A stretch of 64,000 nt of DNA. Origin: Brevundimonas sp. 357. Lineage in GTDB: Bacteria; Pseudomonadota; Alphaproteobacteria; Caulobacterales; Caulobacteraceae. The DNA lies in NCBI RefSeq assembly GCF_003938605.1, contig NZ_RHWX01000008.1:62001-126000 (forward strand), read 5' to 3'. The position numbers were made by a program, and so were the translations under genes. Below are positions 1 through 7,875 of this stretch, piece after piece. Numbering within the stretch: the stretch's first letter is position 1; every line of letters begins with the position of its first letter. A model generated the notes under the pieces. The model worked only from the letters and a program-made list of their open reading frames with translations, had not been told where the DNA came from and searched no databases.

Positions 1-112
1 AGGCATGATCACCGCGCCTTTGCTCTCGATGCTCGTTATCCCGGCGGGCTATCTTCTCCTCAGGCGCCGCAAGGCCCGTTCGACCCTCTCAACCCAAGGA
101 GCGACTCCATGA
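1..112 (+). CDS. Heavy-metal efflux RND pump, C-terminal end (partial)
   Basis: Only the last 36 codons are inside the window; the gene enters from the left edge in frame 2. The visible peptide GMITAPLLSMLVIPAGYLLL followed by basic residues is the usual last membrane segment and cytoplasmic tail of CusA/CzcA-type heavy-metal RND transporters, which pump Cu(I)/Ag(I) or Co/Zn/Cd from the periplasm outward as inner-membrane trimers. The stop codon overlaps the next start as ATGA, and that next gene encodes a CusF-like protein. This supports a copper/silver pump (CusA) over a Co/Zn/Cd one, but substrate specificity cannot be read from the tail alone. Confidence 0.7.
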   Translation, partial: GMITAPLLSMLVIPAGYLLLRRRKARSTLSTQGATP

Positions 113-489
113 CTCGAACCTTTATCGCACTCGCCGGCGCGGTCATGATGCTATCGGCCTGCGGCCAACCCGCAGACCCGGCCGCCGAACCGGACGCTGC
201 CGCTCCCGTCGACACGGCTTCCGCGGCCGGCGCGACGGACACGGCGACATCCCCTGCTGCGGGCTCCAGATCCGGCAGCGGCGCGGGCGTGGTCACCGCC
301 GTGGATGCGGCGGCCGGCACCGTGACGATCAATCACGAGGCTATTCCGGCGGTCGGCTGGCCAGCGATGACGATGAGCTTCACGGCAGACCCCGCCGTGG
401 TACAGCAAGCCGCTGTCGGGGATCGCGTCGAGTTCGACCTGACCGTTCAGGGCAACGCGGGTGAAGTCACCGCCATTCGCCCGGAATAG
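109..489 (+). CDS. CusF-like periplasmic copper-binding lipoprotein
   Basis: A 126-residue protein with a signal peptide ending in a lipobox (LSAC, Cys about residue 18), a low-complexity Ala/Pro/Asp linker to about residue 60, and a C-terminal domain of about 65 residues that reads as the CusF/CusX beta-barrel (GVVTAVDAAAGTVTINHE, then a W-x-AMTM-x-F motif). In CusF a Trp, two Met and a His bind Cu(I)/Ag(I) and pass it to the pump; the His, Trp and both Met are visible here. It overlaps the upstream pump gene by four bases, so translation is probably coupled. Being a lipoprotein rather than soluble is a variation on E. coli CusF. Confidence 0.8.
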   Translation: MTRTFIALAGAVMMLSACGQPADPAAEPDAAAPVDTASAAGATDTATSPAAGSRSGSGAGVVTAVDAAAGTVTINHEAIPAVGWPAMTMSFTADPAVVQQAAVGDRVEFDLTVQGNAGEVTAIRPE

Positions 490-496
490 CCGGACT

Positions 497-546
497 CGCC
501 TTCACCGTTCGTGCGGGGCGTTGTCAGCGCACGCACGGTGAAGGCG
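497..546. terminator. Long hairpin between convergent genes
   Basis: Two 19-base arms (497-515 and 528-546, one mismatch) flank a 12-base loop, just after the CusF-like stop codon and just before the end of the convergent Csp gene. It is probably a two-way terminator, although neither side has a clear T-run. Confidence 0.55.
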
Positions 547-554
547 GTGCTCCA

Positions 555-968
555 TCAACGGCTCGACGGAGTGATCGTGCCAGCCGCCTCCCGGCACGCC
601 TCTTCGCAGCGGCGGCAGGCCTCGGCGCAGATGCGGCAATGTTCATGCATGTCCGCGTGCTTGTCGCACTCCGCGGCGCAGGCCGCGCAGATGTCGGCGC
701 AAACCTCGAGCTGGCCCTTGATGACCGCCTCGTTGCTCCCCGTGCGGCGCGCGCCGACCGCGCCGGCGGCCGCGCAGACGTCGGCGCAGTCGAGGTTGAG
801 CCGAATGCATTGTACGAGATCGGCGACCATGGCTTCGCCGAGACAGGCGTCGGCGCAGATGCGGCAGGTCGCGGCGCACGCGTAGGCCGCCTCGACGGCG
901 CGGATCAGCGCGTCGTTGGTCGAGCCTTTGACGTGAGGATGGGCGCTGATCATGGACTGGATATGCAT
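555..968 (-). CDS. Four-helix-bundle copper-storage protein (Csp family)
   Basis: A 137-residue, Cys- and His-rich protein with repeated CxxxC spacing (for example CAATCRICADAC, CADICAACAAEC, CRICAEACRRCEEAC) across four predicted helices. This is the signature of the four-helix-bundle copper-binding (Csp/DUF326) family, which stores many Cu(I) ions on cysteines lining the bundle core. There is no obvious signal peptide, so a cytosolic Csp3-type protein is likely. The start is supported by GGAGA nine bases upstream. It is convergent with the CusF-like gene and fits a copper-defence context. Confidence 0.85.
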   Translation of the reverse strand: MHIQSMISAHPHVKGSTNDALIRAVEAAYACAATCRICADACLGEAMVADLVQCIRLNLDCADVCAAAGAVGARRTGSNEAVIKGQLEVCADICAACAAECDKHADMHEHCRICAEACRRCEEACREAAGTITPSSR

Positions 969-1002
969 GGGATTCTCCGATGGCGGACTCGGTCAACCCG
1001 CC

Positions 1003-1019
1003 GGAACGGCCGCCGTTCC
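1003..1019. promoter_or_regulatory. Perfect palindrome upstream of the Csp gene
   Basis: GGAACGGC-C-GCCGTTCC is a perfect 8+8 inverted repeat centred about 43 bases upstream of the Csp start codon. It could be an operator or a leader hairpin. It does not match the CueR or CopY box as I know them, so the protein that would bind it is unknown. Confidence 0.35.
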
Positions 1020-1113
1020 CCGGTGATCGCGTGCGCCGTGAAACGTGAACAGCGTGCCTCCCCGGACGCACAGCTAGGCTGGGATCACGCTGTCCGGTCA
1101 TGCTCCTGAGGGC

Positions 1114-1340
1114 CTATCTGCGGTCGGCAAGCGCCCCATCCTCCACCCGAATACGCCACGCCAGAAGCATGGCGTTAGCGATGGTCCATGCGAGGGCGAT
1201 CCAGATTTGGCCGAACGCGAGCGGCAGGACGAGGATTTCGAGGGACGCGATCACATATTTTGGGTGACGAGTGAACCGGTAGGGGCCGCGTCTTGGAACT
1301 GCAGCGCGATCACGATGGTCACGGCGAGGCCGGCGCAGAA
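1114..1340 (-). pseudogene. Remnant of an isoprenylcysteine methyltransferase (ICMT)-like membrane protein
   Basis: Positions 1287 down to 1114 encode GPYRFTRHPKYV, a hydrophobic stretch, then LLAWRIRVEDGAL and a stop. This is the conserved C-terminal part of the ICMT-like/DUF1295 membrane methyltransferase family, including the RHP-Y motif. The upstream reading frame loses family resemblance, and the corresponding N-terminal membrane helices cannot be followed in one frame, so the gene looks frameshifted and truncated. Such genes often accompany metal-resistance islands. No function is expected. Confidence 0.55.
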
Positions 1341-1955
1341 TTAGCGGAGCAGTCGCGTCAATACAGGTTTCCTGACCTTCGACCCATACTGGGTGACCCG
1401 GACTCGCGCAACGACTCGATCGTCGCACGGGTTTGAAGGCCGTCAGGCTTCCTTGAGCCGACGGGTCACGCCAGCCGCTGCGACCGCCTCCGGAGCGGGT
1501 TGTAGATCCAGCCTGTTCGTCAGATCGTTCGGTTGTGGTATCCCGTGTCAGCGAGGTATATCGGCTCGCTTCTCTCGCAAACCAAGCTTTCGGCATTGTC
1601 AATACATCTCGAAAGATGTCGTGATCACGCGCTTTTTACATCAGACTATTTCTTCATTGTTTTCAACATTCCTCGATCTATTCGGACTGCGACACGGCGC
1701 TGTTGACGCCCATTGGCATAAAGCCCATATGGATCAAATCATTACCAGCGTTCGTGTAATCGAGTGGGAATGATTCAGGCCTTTCGGAAGCTTTCGGAAT
1801 TGCTTTCTCAATTTCCGATAAGTTACTGATAAAAAGTGAATTTATACGAGGCTCTTCGAGGTTTTTCGGAGGGCCTCTTTTTTGTGATGCCGTCGCCTTT
1901 GACGGTATCGCCGGCCGTTGCCCAGCCGACTCTGGGCCCATGCCTCTCGACTTTG
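1341..1955. other. Stretch without a supportable gene
   Basis: I find no convincing coding sequence here. Roughly 1600-1850 is visibly more AT-rich than its surroundings, with short partial repeats of CTTTCGGAA. It lies between two gene remnants and reads as mobile-element debris. Short open frames exist but resemble nothing. Confidence 0.5.
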
Positions 1956-2097
1956 ATGCCGGATATCCTGATGGCGCTGAAGACCTGCGCCGGGAACTCG
2001 CGCTACATTTTGCCGTCGCGCTACGATGCCGACGCCCCGATGTCGCGAGCCGCCTTCAATCGGGTGACGTCGGCCATCGCCGAGCAAGCCTGGCTAC
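1956..2097 (+). pseudogene. Tyrosine-recombinase (integrase) fragment
   Basis: About 47 codons in one frame read like an internal piece of a P4-type phage/island integrase, including NSRYILPSRYDADAPMS and then AAFNRVTSAIAEQA. In intact members this segment precedes the catalytic HDLRRT motif, which is absent here because the frame breaks down after about 2097. There is no N-terminal arm-binding domain and no catalytic Arg-His-Arg-Tyr set, so it is a dead scrap. It is useful as a marker of past integration next to the truncated peptidase at 2753-3301. Confidence 0.5.
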
Positions 2098-2237
2098 TAT
2101 GCTTGAACAGCCGGCTGTGTCGATCGCTTCGACCGGCCTCTACGGGCTCTCATCAGTGGATCCCAAGTGGCAATTTTTGCTCGACAAACTGAGTTTCGCC
2201 ATCGAGCGTTGGGGCGAAGTGTTCTGGGGAGGGCGCA

Positions 2238-2810
2238 GTGGGTCAGGGCTGGACAGGAAAGACCTATGATCCTGGCTTCGACGTCTCCTATCGGACGGCT
2301 GAATCCATCCGGGCTCACCCGGATTTCCCGCAGGCGAGGCGGACCTACATCCGAGAGGTCCTGGCGCTATATGGAGACGACCCGTTCCACAACAAGCTCC
2401 TGATGGCGGCGCGGATAGTGGTCTTCGCCGTCGCCATCTGCCTGGAAGCAGGACATCGCGAGGAGGACCGCGCGACCTGGCCCACAGTCGGCAATCTCAA
2501 GGCGGCCTCGGCGATGTTCGGCCTGACCAGCCCGCGGCGGATCGATCACATTCTCGGCCGCCTGGTCCAGATCGGATACCTTGAGAGCCGGCCGTCGCCG
2601 GTCGACGGGCGCGTGCGTCTGCTCCGGCCGACGGACCGGATGCTGGACCATGATCAGAACTGGCTGACGGCTCACTACGCGCCGCTCGCCTGCCTGTTCG
2701 GCGAGGCGGACTATCGTTTGCCGCTGGCGCGGAACCGCCAGTTCCAGCAGGTTCAGCGCGGGATTGCGACAGGCATCGCTTCGTCGCGATCGACGCCGGC
2801 GTCGCGATAG
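2238..2810 (+). CDS. Winged-helix (MarR-like) putative regulator, probably 3'-altered
   Basis: A 190-residue protein starting at GTG with GGGAGG just upstream. Residues about 75-130 (PTVGNLKAASAMFGLTSPRR, then ILGRLVQIGYLESRPSP and VRLLRPT) read as a winged helix: recognition helix, wing and a strongly polar follow-on. MarR/PadR-like folds look this way, but I do not recognise a named family. The last 20 or so codons overlap the tail of the opposite-strand M3 peptidase remnant, and the C-terminus (SSRSTPASR) is that gene read backward. The native C-terminus was probably lost when the two sequences were joined near position 2760. Confidence 0.5.
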   Translation: MGQGWTGKTYDPGFDVSYRTAESIRAHPDFPQARRTYIREVLALYGDDPFHNKLLMAARIVVFAVAICLEAGHREEDRATWPTVGNLKAASAMFGLTSPRRIDHILGRLVQIGYLESRPSPVDGRVRLLRPTDRMLDHDQNWLTAHYAPLACLFGEADYRLPLARNRQFQQVQRGIATGIASSRSTPASR

Positions 2811-3301
2811 GCGCGCAGCGTCCGTTGAAGATAGAAGGCGGCCTGGGGATCGCTCGCAGCGTCGACGGCGCTCAGCCGGTCATAGATGGGGCGCGACAGG
2901 TTGATCGACGACGTCGCGTCGCCGACGCGTTGGGCGCAGATCAGCCCTGCCTGGCGCACGGCGCCGTCCACATGGGCGTTGCCGATCAGCATGGCGTCGT
3001 TGGACAGCGAAAAGGCGGTCAGGATCAGGTTGTCATAGCGACGGAACGTGCCTTCCACGGCGGCAGGGCCGGTTTCACCTTCCAGCTCGGCGCGTTGGAC
3101 GGCGATCCGAGCCAAGCCGGCGTCGCATTGAGCGGTCATCGCGGAAGCGTCCGACGGGAAGGACACGGGCTGGGCCAAGGCCTGGTCGAAGTCGCCGGGC
3201 GTCGGCGCGTTCTGGGCCAGGGCGGGTGCGGCCAGCATCAATGCGCCTGCGGATACGCCGACGGCCAGGCGGCCCACGCGAGCCTGGATCTGAGTTTTCA
3301 T
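2753..3301 (-). pseudogene. Truncated M3-family zinc peptidase (N-terminal part only)
   Basis: The 182-residue product starts at an ATG preceded by GGGGGAAG and has a clear signal peptide (cleavage near ALAQ, residue about 29). The following sequence (FDQALAQPVSFPSDASAMTA and the stretch through NLSRPIYDRLSAVDAAS to LRAYRDAGVDRDE) reads as the helical N-terminal region of exported M3 oligopeptidases. Intact members run to roughly 640-700 residues and carry HExxH, which is entirely missing here. The frame ends just after VDRDEAMPVAIPR, where it meets the winged-helix gene. I infer an island insertion or deletion that removed the catalytic domain. Confidence 0.65.
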
Positions 3302-3619
3302 CTTGCTTCCCCCGTTTCCAGCGAGGGGTAGCGGGAAGGGGAGGGCGTCAACAATGGCGGAATTTGCGTAGATTTCCGATGCGCTCCGAACAGCGTTGGC
3401 CTCCTGCTCCCCACCAGACGGGTACGTCAACGCGCCACGTGAACGACGTCCTTTTGCTGAACATCTCGTATTGCTTGGGTGAGGTGCTCGACTGGGCCCC
3501 GGCGGAGCACGCGCCTGAAGACGCAAAGCTCAACGCTTCAGAAAATCTTGAGGACAGCGTCAAGACTTCGCGGAGCGCGCGCCTATGCCTGTCTTCGCTT
3601 TGAAGCGGAAGGCGCCGGC
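3302..3619. other. Intergenic, no gene seen
   Basis: About 320 bases between the divergent peptidase remnant and the next lipoprotein gene. Presumably holds the promoters for both. I see no RNA gene, strong hairpin or coding frame with recognisable content. Confidence 0.4.
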
Positions 3620-4681
3620 ATGACAAAACCAACTGACCCATTCGATTCCTTAAGCGCCTCGAGACCGGCGAAGAGCGCCATCGGCGGCTTCGATCGACCC
3701 GTTTCAAGGATGTCTCGGGGCGCCCGCGCTCTGCTGGCGACCCTGCTTTCGCTCGCCGCTTGCAACTCGCCATCGGTCGCGAACGACAGCGATGAGACGA
3801 CCTCATCGCCCGAAGGGAAGGCGGTGAGCTGGCAAGCGGCTCCGAGGCTCGAAGCGGATTCGCAGATCAGACCGGGGCCGGGCTTGTCGGCGCAGGAGCG
3901 GGCCTCCGTCATGCGCGCGGCGGGGTTCTTCAACCCGCAAGCCGACAGCCGCTGGACCTGGCGGGATCCCGACGATGCCGAGACTCTCTGCGAGGACGTA
4001 TGGGCCGAGATCGAGGAAGTCCGGGATCTGAACGACGACGGCCAGTTGGAGGCCGTTGTGAAGGCTGACGGCGACCAGTGCTGGGGCATGAACCAGCATT
4101 TCGTCACGGTCCTTCATCGTACGAGCGGAGGATGGGCGTCGCTGATCGCGTTTCAGGCGCGGTTCGCCAACTACGGGTTCCATCCCCGCCCCGGCATCGC
4201 CTGGCCGGATATCGAGATCGCCAGCGGCGAGGAGACCGGGTGCGTGGATTTCCAGCGCTGGAACGGTAGCTCCTACATTGATGGCGGCGCCTCCGACGAG
4301 GGCCGGGTGTGCGCCTTGACGCCGGAGGGACGCGCGGCCGGAGGCGCGCACGCGCCAGCGGAGGGCGCCGCGGTCTTCCCGCCGATCGAGAAGGGCTACT
4401 ACGCCATTGGCGTCACTTGCGCCGAAGCGGCCGCCGATCCAACCGGCGTGCTGATGTATTTGGACCAGGCGCGGGTGGCGTCGTTCGATGGCGGCTGGCG
4501 CGTCCAGGACGTCGAGGCGCTAGGCGGCGGTCGCTACCGCTTCCGGGGGGCGGACATGGTCATTACGGTCTCCAGCCGCACGACGTTCACAGACGAACAC
4601 GGCGACCGCCACACCCATTGCCCGACCGGACAAATACCCCGCAGCGAGCGCGAAGACTGGGGCGACCTTTCGGGACGATAA
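3620..4681 (+). CDS. Putative exported lipoprotein of unknown function
   Basis: From the ATG at 3620 (GGAAGG seven bases upstream) the product is 353 residues. An in-frame ATG at 3710 would place a short hydrophobic signal with lipobox LAAC directly at the N-terminus, so the true start may be there. The mature part has an Asp-rich loop (DLNDDGQLEAVVK) that resembles an FG-GAP/EF-hand-like calcium loop, several Cys that could pair, and C-terminal beta-rich sequence with GDRHTHCP. I do not recognise the family. It is the first gene of the accessory block, 76 bases before the next one. Confidence 0.6.
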   Translation: MTKPTDPFDSLSASRPAKSAIGGFDRPVSRMSRGARALLATLLSLAACNSPSVANDSDETTSSPEGKAVSWQAAPRLEADSQIRPGPGLSAQERASVMRAAGFFNPQADSRWTWRDPDDAETLCEDVWAEIEEVRDLNDDGQLEAVVKADGDQCWGMNQHFVTVLHRTSGGWASLIAFQARFANYGFHPRPGIAWPDIEIASGEETGCVDFQRWNGSSYIDGGASDEGRVCALTPEGRAAGGAHAPAEGAAVFPPIEKGYYAIGVTCAEAAADPTGVLMYLDQARVASFDGGWRVQDVEALGGGRYRFRGADMVITVSSRTTFTDEHGDRHTHCPTGQIPRSEREDWGDLSGR

Positions 4682-4757
4682 CCGCTCTAGCCCCTTGGGG
4701 CGGATGGCGGACTGCGGCCTGGCCGCAAACCTAGAGACAGGGACACGGGGAAAAATC

Positions 4758-5291
4758 GTGGGATCACACTACAATCGCCGAGATCGGGACGGCGACATCC
4801 TGTTCAGCGTGGCGCCGGCTCCCTATCCGGGAGACAAGGCCGCCGGGCAGATCATGATGCTGGGCGTAGGAGCGATATGCGTCGGCGTCCTGTTGCTGCT
4901 GTTCGTGGTCGGGATCGCCTTCATCGGGCTGGGGATCGCCTGGATCGTGCAAAGTCGAAAACTCAGGGCGCGATGGAGGCGGGAGAACGAAGGCCGCAAA
5001 CCCAAGGACATTCTGGTCAACGCATCCGGCGTCGTGGTCGATGGCTGCGCCTATGCAGCCGCCGACATCGCGGAGTTCGTCGTGACCCATCCGGACGCCG
5101 CGACGGGAGGCCGGACGGGGGCCGCTGTCGTGGACCTCAAGAACGCCCAGATCGCCGTCAGCTATCAGGCGTGCTTGCGCCTGCGCTCGGACAGCCGTCC
5201 GATCGTCCTGGTCGACGGCCTCACTCAACAGACCGCGAGCGCGCTGGTCCGGGACATGGCCGAGGTGCTCGTCATCACGCGGAACGCGTGA
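4758..5291 (+). CDS. Small membrane-anchored protein of unknown function
   Basis: The likely start is GTG at 4758 with GGGG eight bases upstream (177 residues). Residues about 32-62 form one long or two short hydrophobic segments, followed by a strongly basic stretch (QSRKLRARWRR) that should face the cytoplasm. The C-terminal 90 residues form a soluble beta-rich domain (KDILVNASGVVVDGCAYAAA) that could bind a ligand. No family recognised. It lies 49 bases before the large membrane protein and is probably co-transcribed with it. Confidence 0.6.
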   Translation: MGSHYNRRDRDGDILFSVAPAPYPGDKAAGQIMMLGVGAICVGVLLLLFVVGIAFIGLGIAWIVQSRKLRARWRRENEGRKPKDILVNASGVVVDGCAYAAADIAEFVVTHPDAATGGRTGAAVVDLKNAQIAVSYQACLRLRSDSRPIVLVDGLTQQTASALVRDMAEVLVITRNA

Positions 5292-5340
5292 CGACCCCTG
5301 TCGATTGGTTCTACCTTGGCTGTTCACTGCGGAGAATCCG

Positions 5341-7851
5341 ATGTCCGAGTTCCGCGTCTCCCTGCTTCAGTTCGGCGTCGCTTTGACGGGCGCTCTGCTA
5401 TTCCTGATCGTGACCGCCGTTCTGATCCGGGGACTGCATCCGGCGTTCGAGCGCGGACTGGTCTGGTTCAGGCCGGGTTTTCAGTGGCTGGATCGCGCGC
5501 TGGCGCTTGCCGTCGCGCGGTGGGTCGGGCTGGATGAGGAAGGGCGAGCGCGCCGCTGGGGACGTCTGCTGGTCGTGCTGCTGGGGACCGGCGTGTTCGG
5601 GGCGCTGCTGCCGCCGCTGATCGGCGCGCCGGTGTTGGTTCTGGGATTGATCGCCGTGCTCGCCGTGTTCCGGCGCTGGGCCTGGGACGAGGAGGATCGA
5701 GCCGCCGGCCTGGATCCGGATCGGCGGCGGGCGCCCGGGAGCGAGGACTACAACAACGAACTCCTCGTCGCCCTGTCGGCGGTCTTCATGCTGGGCAGCC
5801 TTCTGGTCTGGAGACTGACGGGTTTGCACTTCTTCAACGCCGGCTCGGGGATCGGCGTCCTGGAGTATGTGACCTACGTCGCTTCCGAAGCTCTGGAGGC
5901 CCTGCCGATCGTCGGCAATGTCGAGGTGCTGGGCTACGACAATCCGTCCGGCGTCCAGGCCGTGCTTCCGAACGGCGGGTGGGTCGCCTTCGTTTTGCGC
6001 ATGGCGCTGGACCTTCTGGTCATCGGCGGCTTGCTCCAGGCGCTCGCCGTCGCGCGCCGGATTGCGACCGGCGAGGATCTGCGGCGACACGAGGAGGCTC
6101 TGCGCGCCGCAGACACCGAGGATCGGGCCTACGCCGCGCTGGAAGCGCTCGCGGACCTGGCGCGTCGCGGCAACATCACAGCACTGGCTCAGCTTGAAGC
6201 CGTCGCGCTTCCGTTGGACGGGGGCGCGCGTCACGAGGTCTTCAAGCGCCGCGCCGCTGCGGATATGCTCCTGAACCTCTACGAGGACGGCTCCGTCGTC
6301 GGGGTTTCGGGGCTGAACGCCGCGCTCCTGACCTATGACGTCTTGATCACCCCGGAATTGCAGCGCGAGGCGCCTCTGCAGTGGGCGAAGTCGGTGGCCG
6401 CACGGGCGCACGCCGCCTACCTGCTGGGCATGCTCGCGGGGGGCGAACAGGGGCGGCGACGCCTGATCGAGGCGCGCGACGGCTTCAAGCTGGCGGCCCA
6501 GAGCCTGTCCATTCTCGAGGCGCCGCGGCTCGCGGATCGGGCGGAGCTCGGCTACTGGGCGGTTCAGGTCGAGGCGCTCCATCAGGTCGAAGCGATCCCG
6601 CCGGAGCATCCGCCGCTGCTGATCGCGGACATCCAGGGGTTCATCGACCGCATGGGGGCGGACGGGGAGGCCGAAGTCGTCGCCGAAACCCGCAGACTGG
6701 TCGCGCGGATCGGAACCTGGATGCAGTTGCGCGGCATGACGCCCCCTGCCGTATCCGCGGCGACGCCAGGCACGCCCCTGGCGCAACTGGATCAGGCCGC
6801 TGCGACCATCTTGCAATTCGGCCGCGAACCTTCGGACGACGCCCTCGAACGCCTGGATCGGACGATCCGGGATCTCGAGGCGCTTTATGCCCAAGCGCAG
6901 GTTGCGGCCGTGCGATCCGACGCCGCCCTGCGTCTCGCCCAGGCCTGGAGCGCTCGCGCCCGTGCGGTGGCTTCTTCGCGGCAGGATGCGATTGGGCAGA
7001 TCGAGAGGTGGTGCGAGGCGCTTGGTCCCGAGATGGGCAAGGCGCCGCGGGTCAGGGCGGTCGTGCGGGAAATCCAGGCGAACCGCTTTGTGCTGGAGGC
7101 CTCGACCAAGCCTTTCGGGCCGAAGCGAGACGCTCTCACGGAACGGGCGATCGAGACCTATCGACAGTTGGTGAACGACCCCGACCTGAGCAACGATCCT
7201 CTTTCGAACGAGGCGCGGGCCAACATGGCGATCGCCCTTCTAAATTTCGCGGAGGGCGCTCGCCCCGACCTCGCGCGAATCCGGCTGGAGGAGGCGGCCC
7301 AACTCGCCGACAGCCTGGCTGAGACGGCGGACCCGATGGCGCGGGCGTCGGCAGCCCTCACCGCGTCGAACGTCCGGCGAGACCTCGCGCCTCTCAAACC
7401 GCAGGATCGGCGGCGTGAGGTGCTGGACCGAGCGATCCGCGACGCCCAGGCGGCGGTCGACGGCTTCGCCGGGCTGGGAAACGAGGAGGGACGGTTACTC
7501 GCCATGCGGGCGCTGGGCTTGTCGCACTTGGACCAGGCCGTGCTGGAAGGGGCCGGTCCGGAGGCGGATCGACATGCGCGCAAGGCGTTCCCAGCCTTGG
7601 AATTCGCCGTCGCGCATCTCGACCGGGATCGGAACCTGGGCCTGTGGTTCAAGACGGCGCATGCCTTTGCGGATCTGGCGACCCAACTGGGGGCGCAAGA
7701 CCGCAATCGGGACAAGCTGACGAGGGCGCAGATGCTGCTGGGCGAGCTGCGTCGGCTATGCGTCGGCCCGCTGGAAGCCCAGGCGCCCTACATCGACAAG
7801 TCTTCGGCGGCCGTCGATCGGGCGCTGCTGGATTGGGGCGGCCAAGCCTGA
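5341..7851 (+). CDS. Large membrane protein with helical-repeat cytoplasmic region
   Basis: 836 residues from ATG at 5341 (GGAG upstream). Four or five hydrophobic segments occur in the first 240 residues (about 8-30, 74-112, 138-160 and 216-240). After these comes a long Ala/Leu/Glu/Arg-rich, helix-rich part that looks like a TPR or alpha-solenoid array, with recurring patterns such as LEALADLARRGNITALAQLE and AQAAVDGFAGLGNEEGRLLA. I cannot name the family. Its solenoid resembles in style the TPR half of the kinase fusion at 12359, so the two may act in one complex. It converges on the ATPase gene with 24 bases between stops. Confidence 0.6.
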   Translation: MSEFRVSLLQFGVALTGALLFLIVTAVLIRGLHPAFERGLVWFRPGFQWLDRALALAVARWVGLDEEGRARRWGRLLVVLLGTGVFGALLPPLIGAPVLVLGLIAVLAVFRRWAWDEEDRAAGLDPDRRRAPGSEDYNNELLVALSAVFMLGSLLVWRLTGLHFFNAGSGIGVLEYVTYVASEALEALPIVGNVEVLGYDNPSGVQAVLPNGGWVAFVLRMALDLLVIGGLLQALAVARRIATGEDLRRHEEALRAADTEDRAYAALEALADLARRGNITALAQLEAVALPLDGGARHEVFKRRAAADMLLNLYEDGSVVGVSGLNAALLTYDVLITPELQREAPLQWAKSVAARAHAAYLLGMLAGGEQGRRRLIEARDGFKLAAQSLSILEAPRLADRAELGYWAVQVEALHQVEAIPPEHPPLLIADIQGFIDRMGADGEAEVVAETRRLVARIGTWMQLRGMTPPAVSAATPGTPLAQLDQAAATILQFGREPSDDALERLDRTIRDLEALYAQAQVAAVRSDAALRLAQAWSARARAVASSRQDAIGQIERWCEALGPEMGKAPRVRAVVREIQANRFVLEASTKPFGPKRDALTERAIETYRQLVNDPDLSNDPLSNEARANMAIALLNFAEGARPDLARIRLEEAAQLADSLAETADPMARASAALTASNVRRDLAPLKPQDRRREVLDRAIRDAQAAVDGFAGLGNEEGRLLAMRALGLSHLDQAVLEGAGPEADRHARKAFPALEFAVAHLDRDRNLGLWFKTAHAFADLATQLGAQDRNRDKLTRAQMLLGELRRLCVGPLEAQAPYIDKSSAAVDRALLDWGGQA

Positions 7852-7875
7852 GAGCGACGACCCGGAAGCGGGCGA

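Noticed and set aside
1393..1773. A 126-codon plus-strand frame in the scar zone
   Set aside because: No recognisable content; base composition and neighbours suggest debris.
1940..2269. A 109-codon plus-strand frame
   Set aside because: It competes with the frame that carries the integrase-like sequence and has no resemblance to known proteins.
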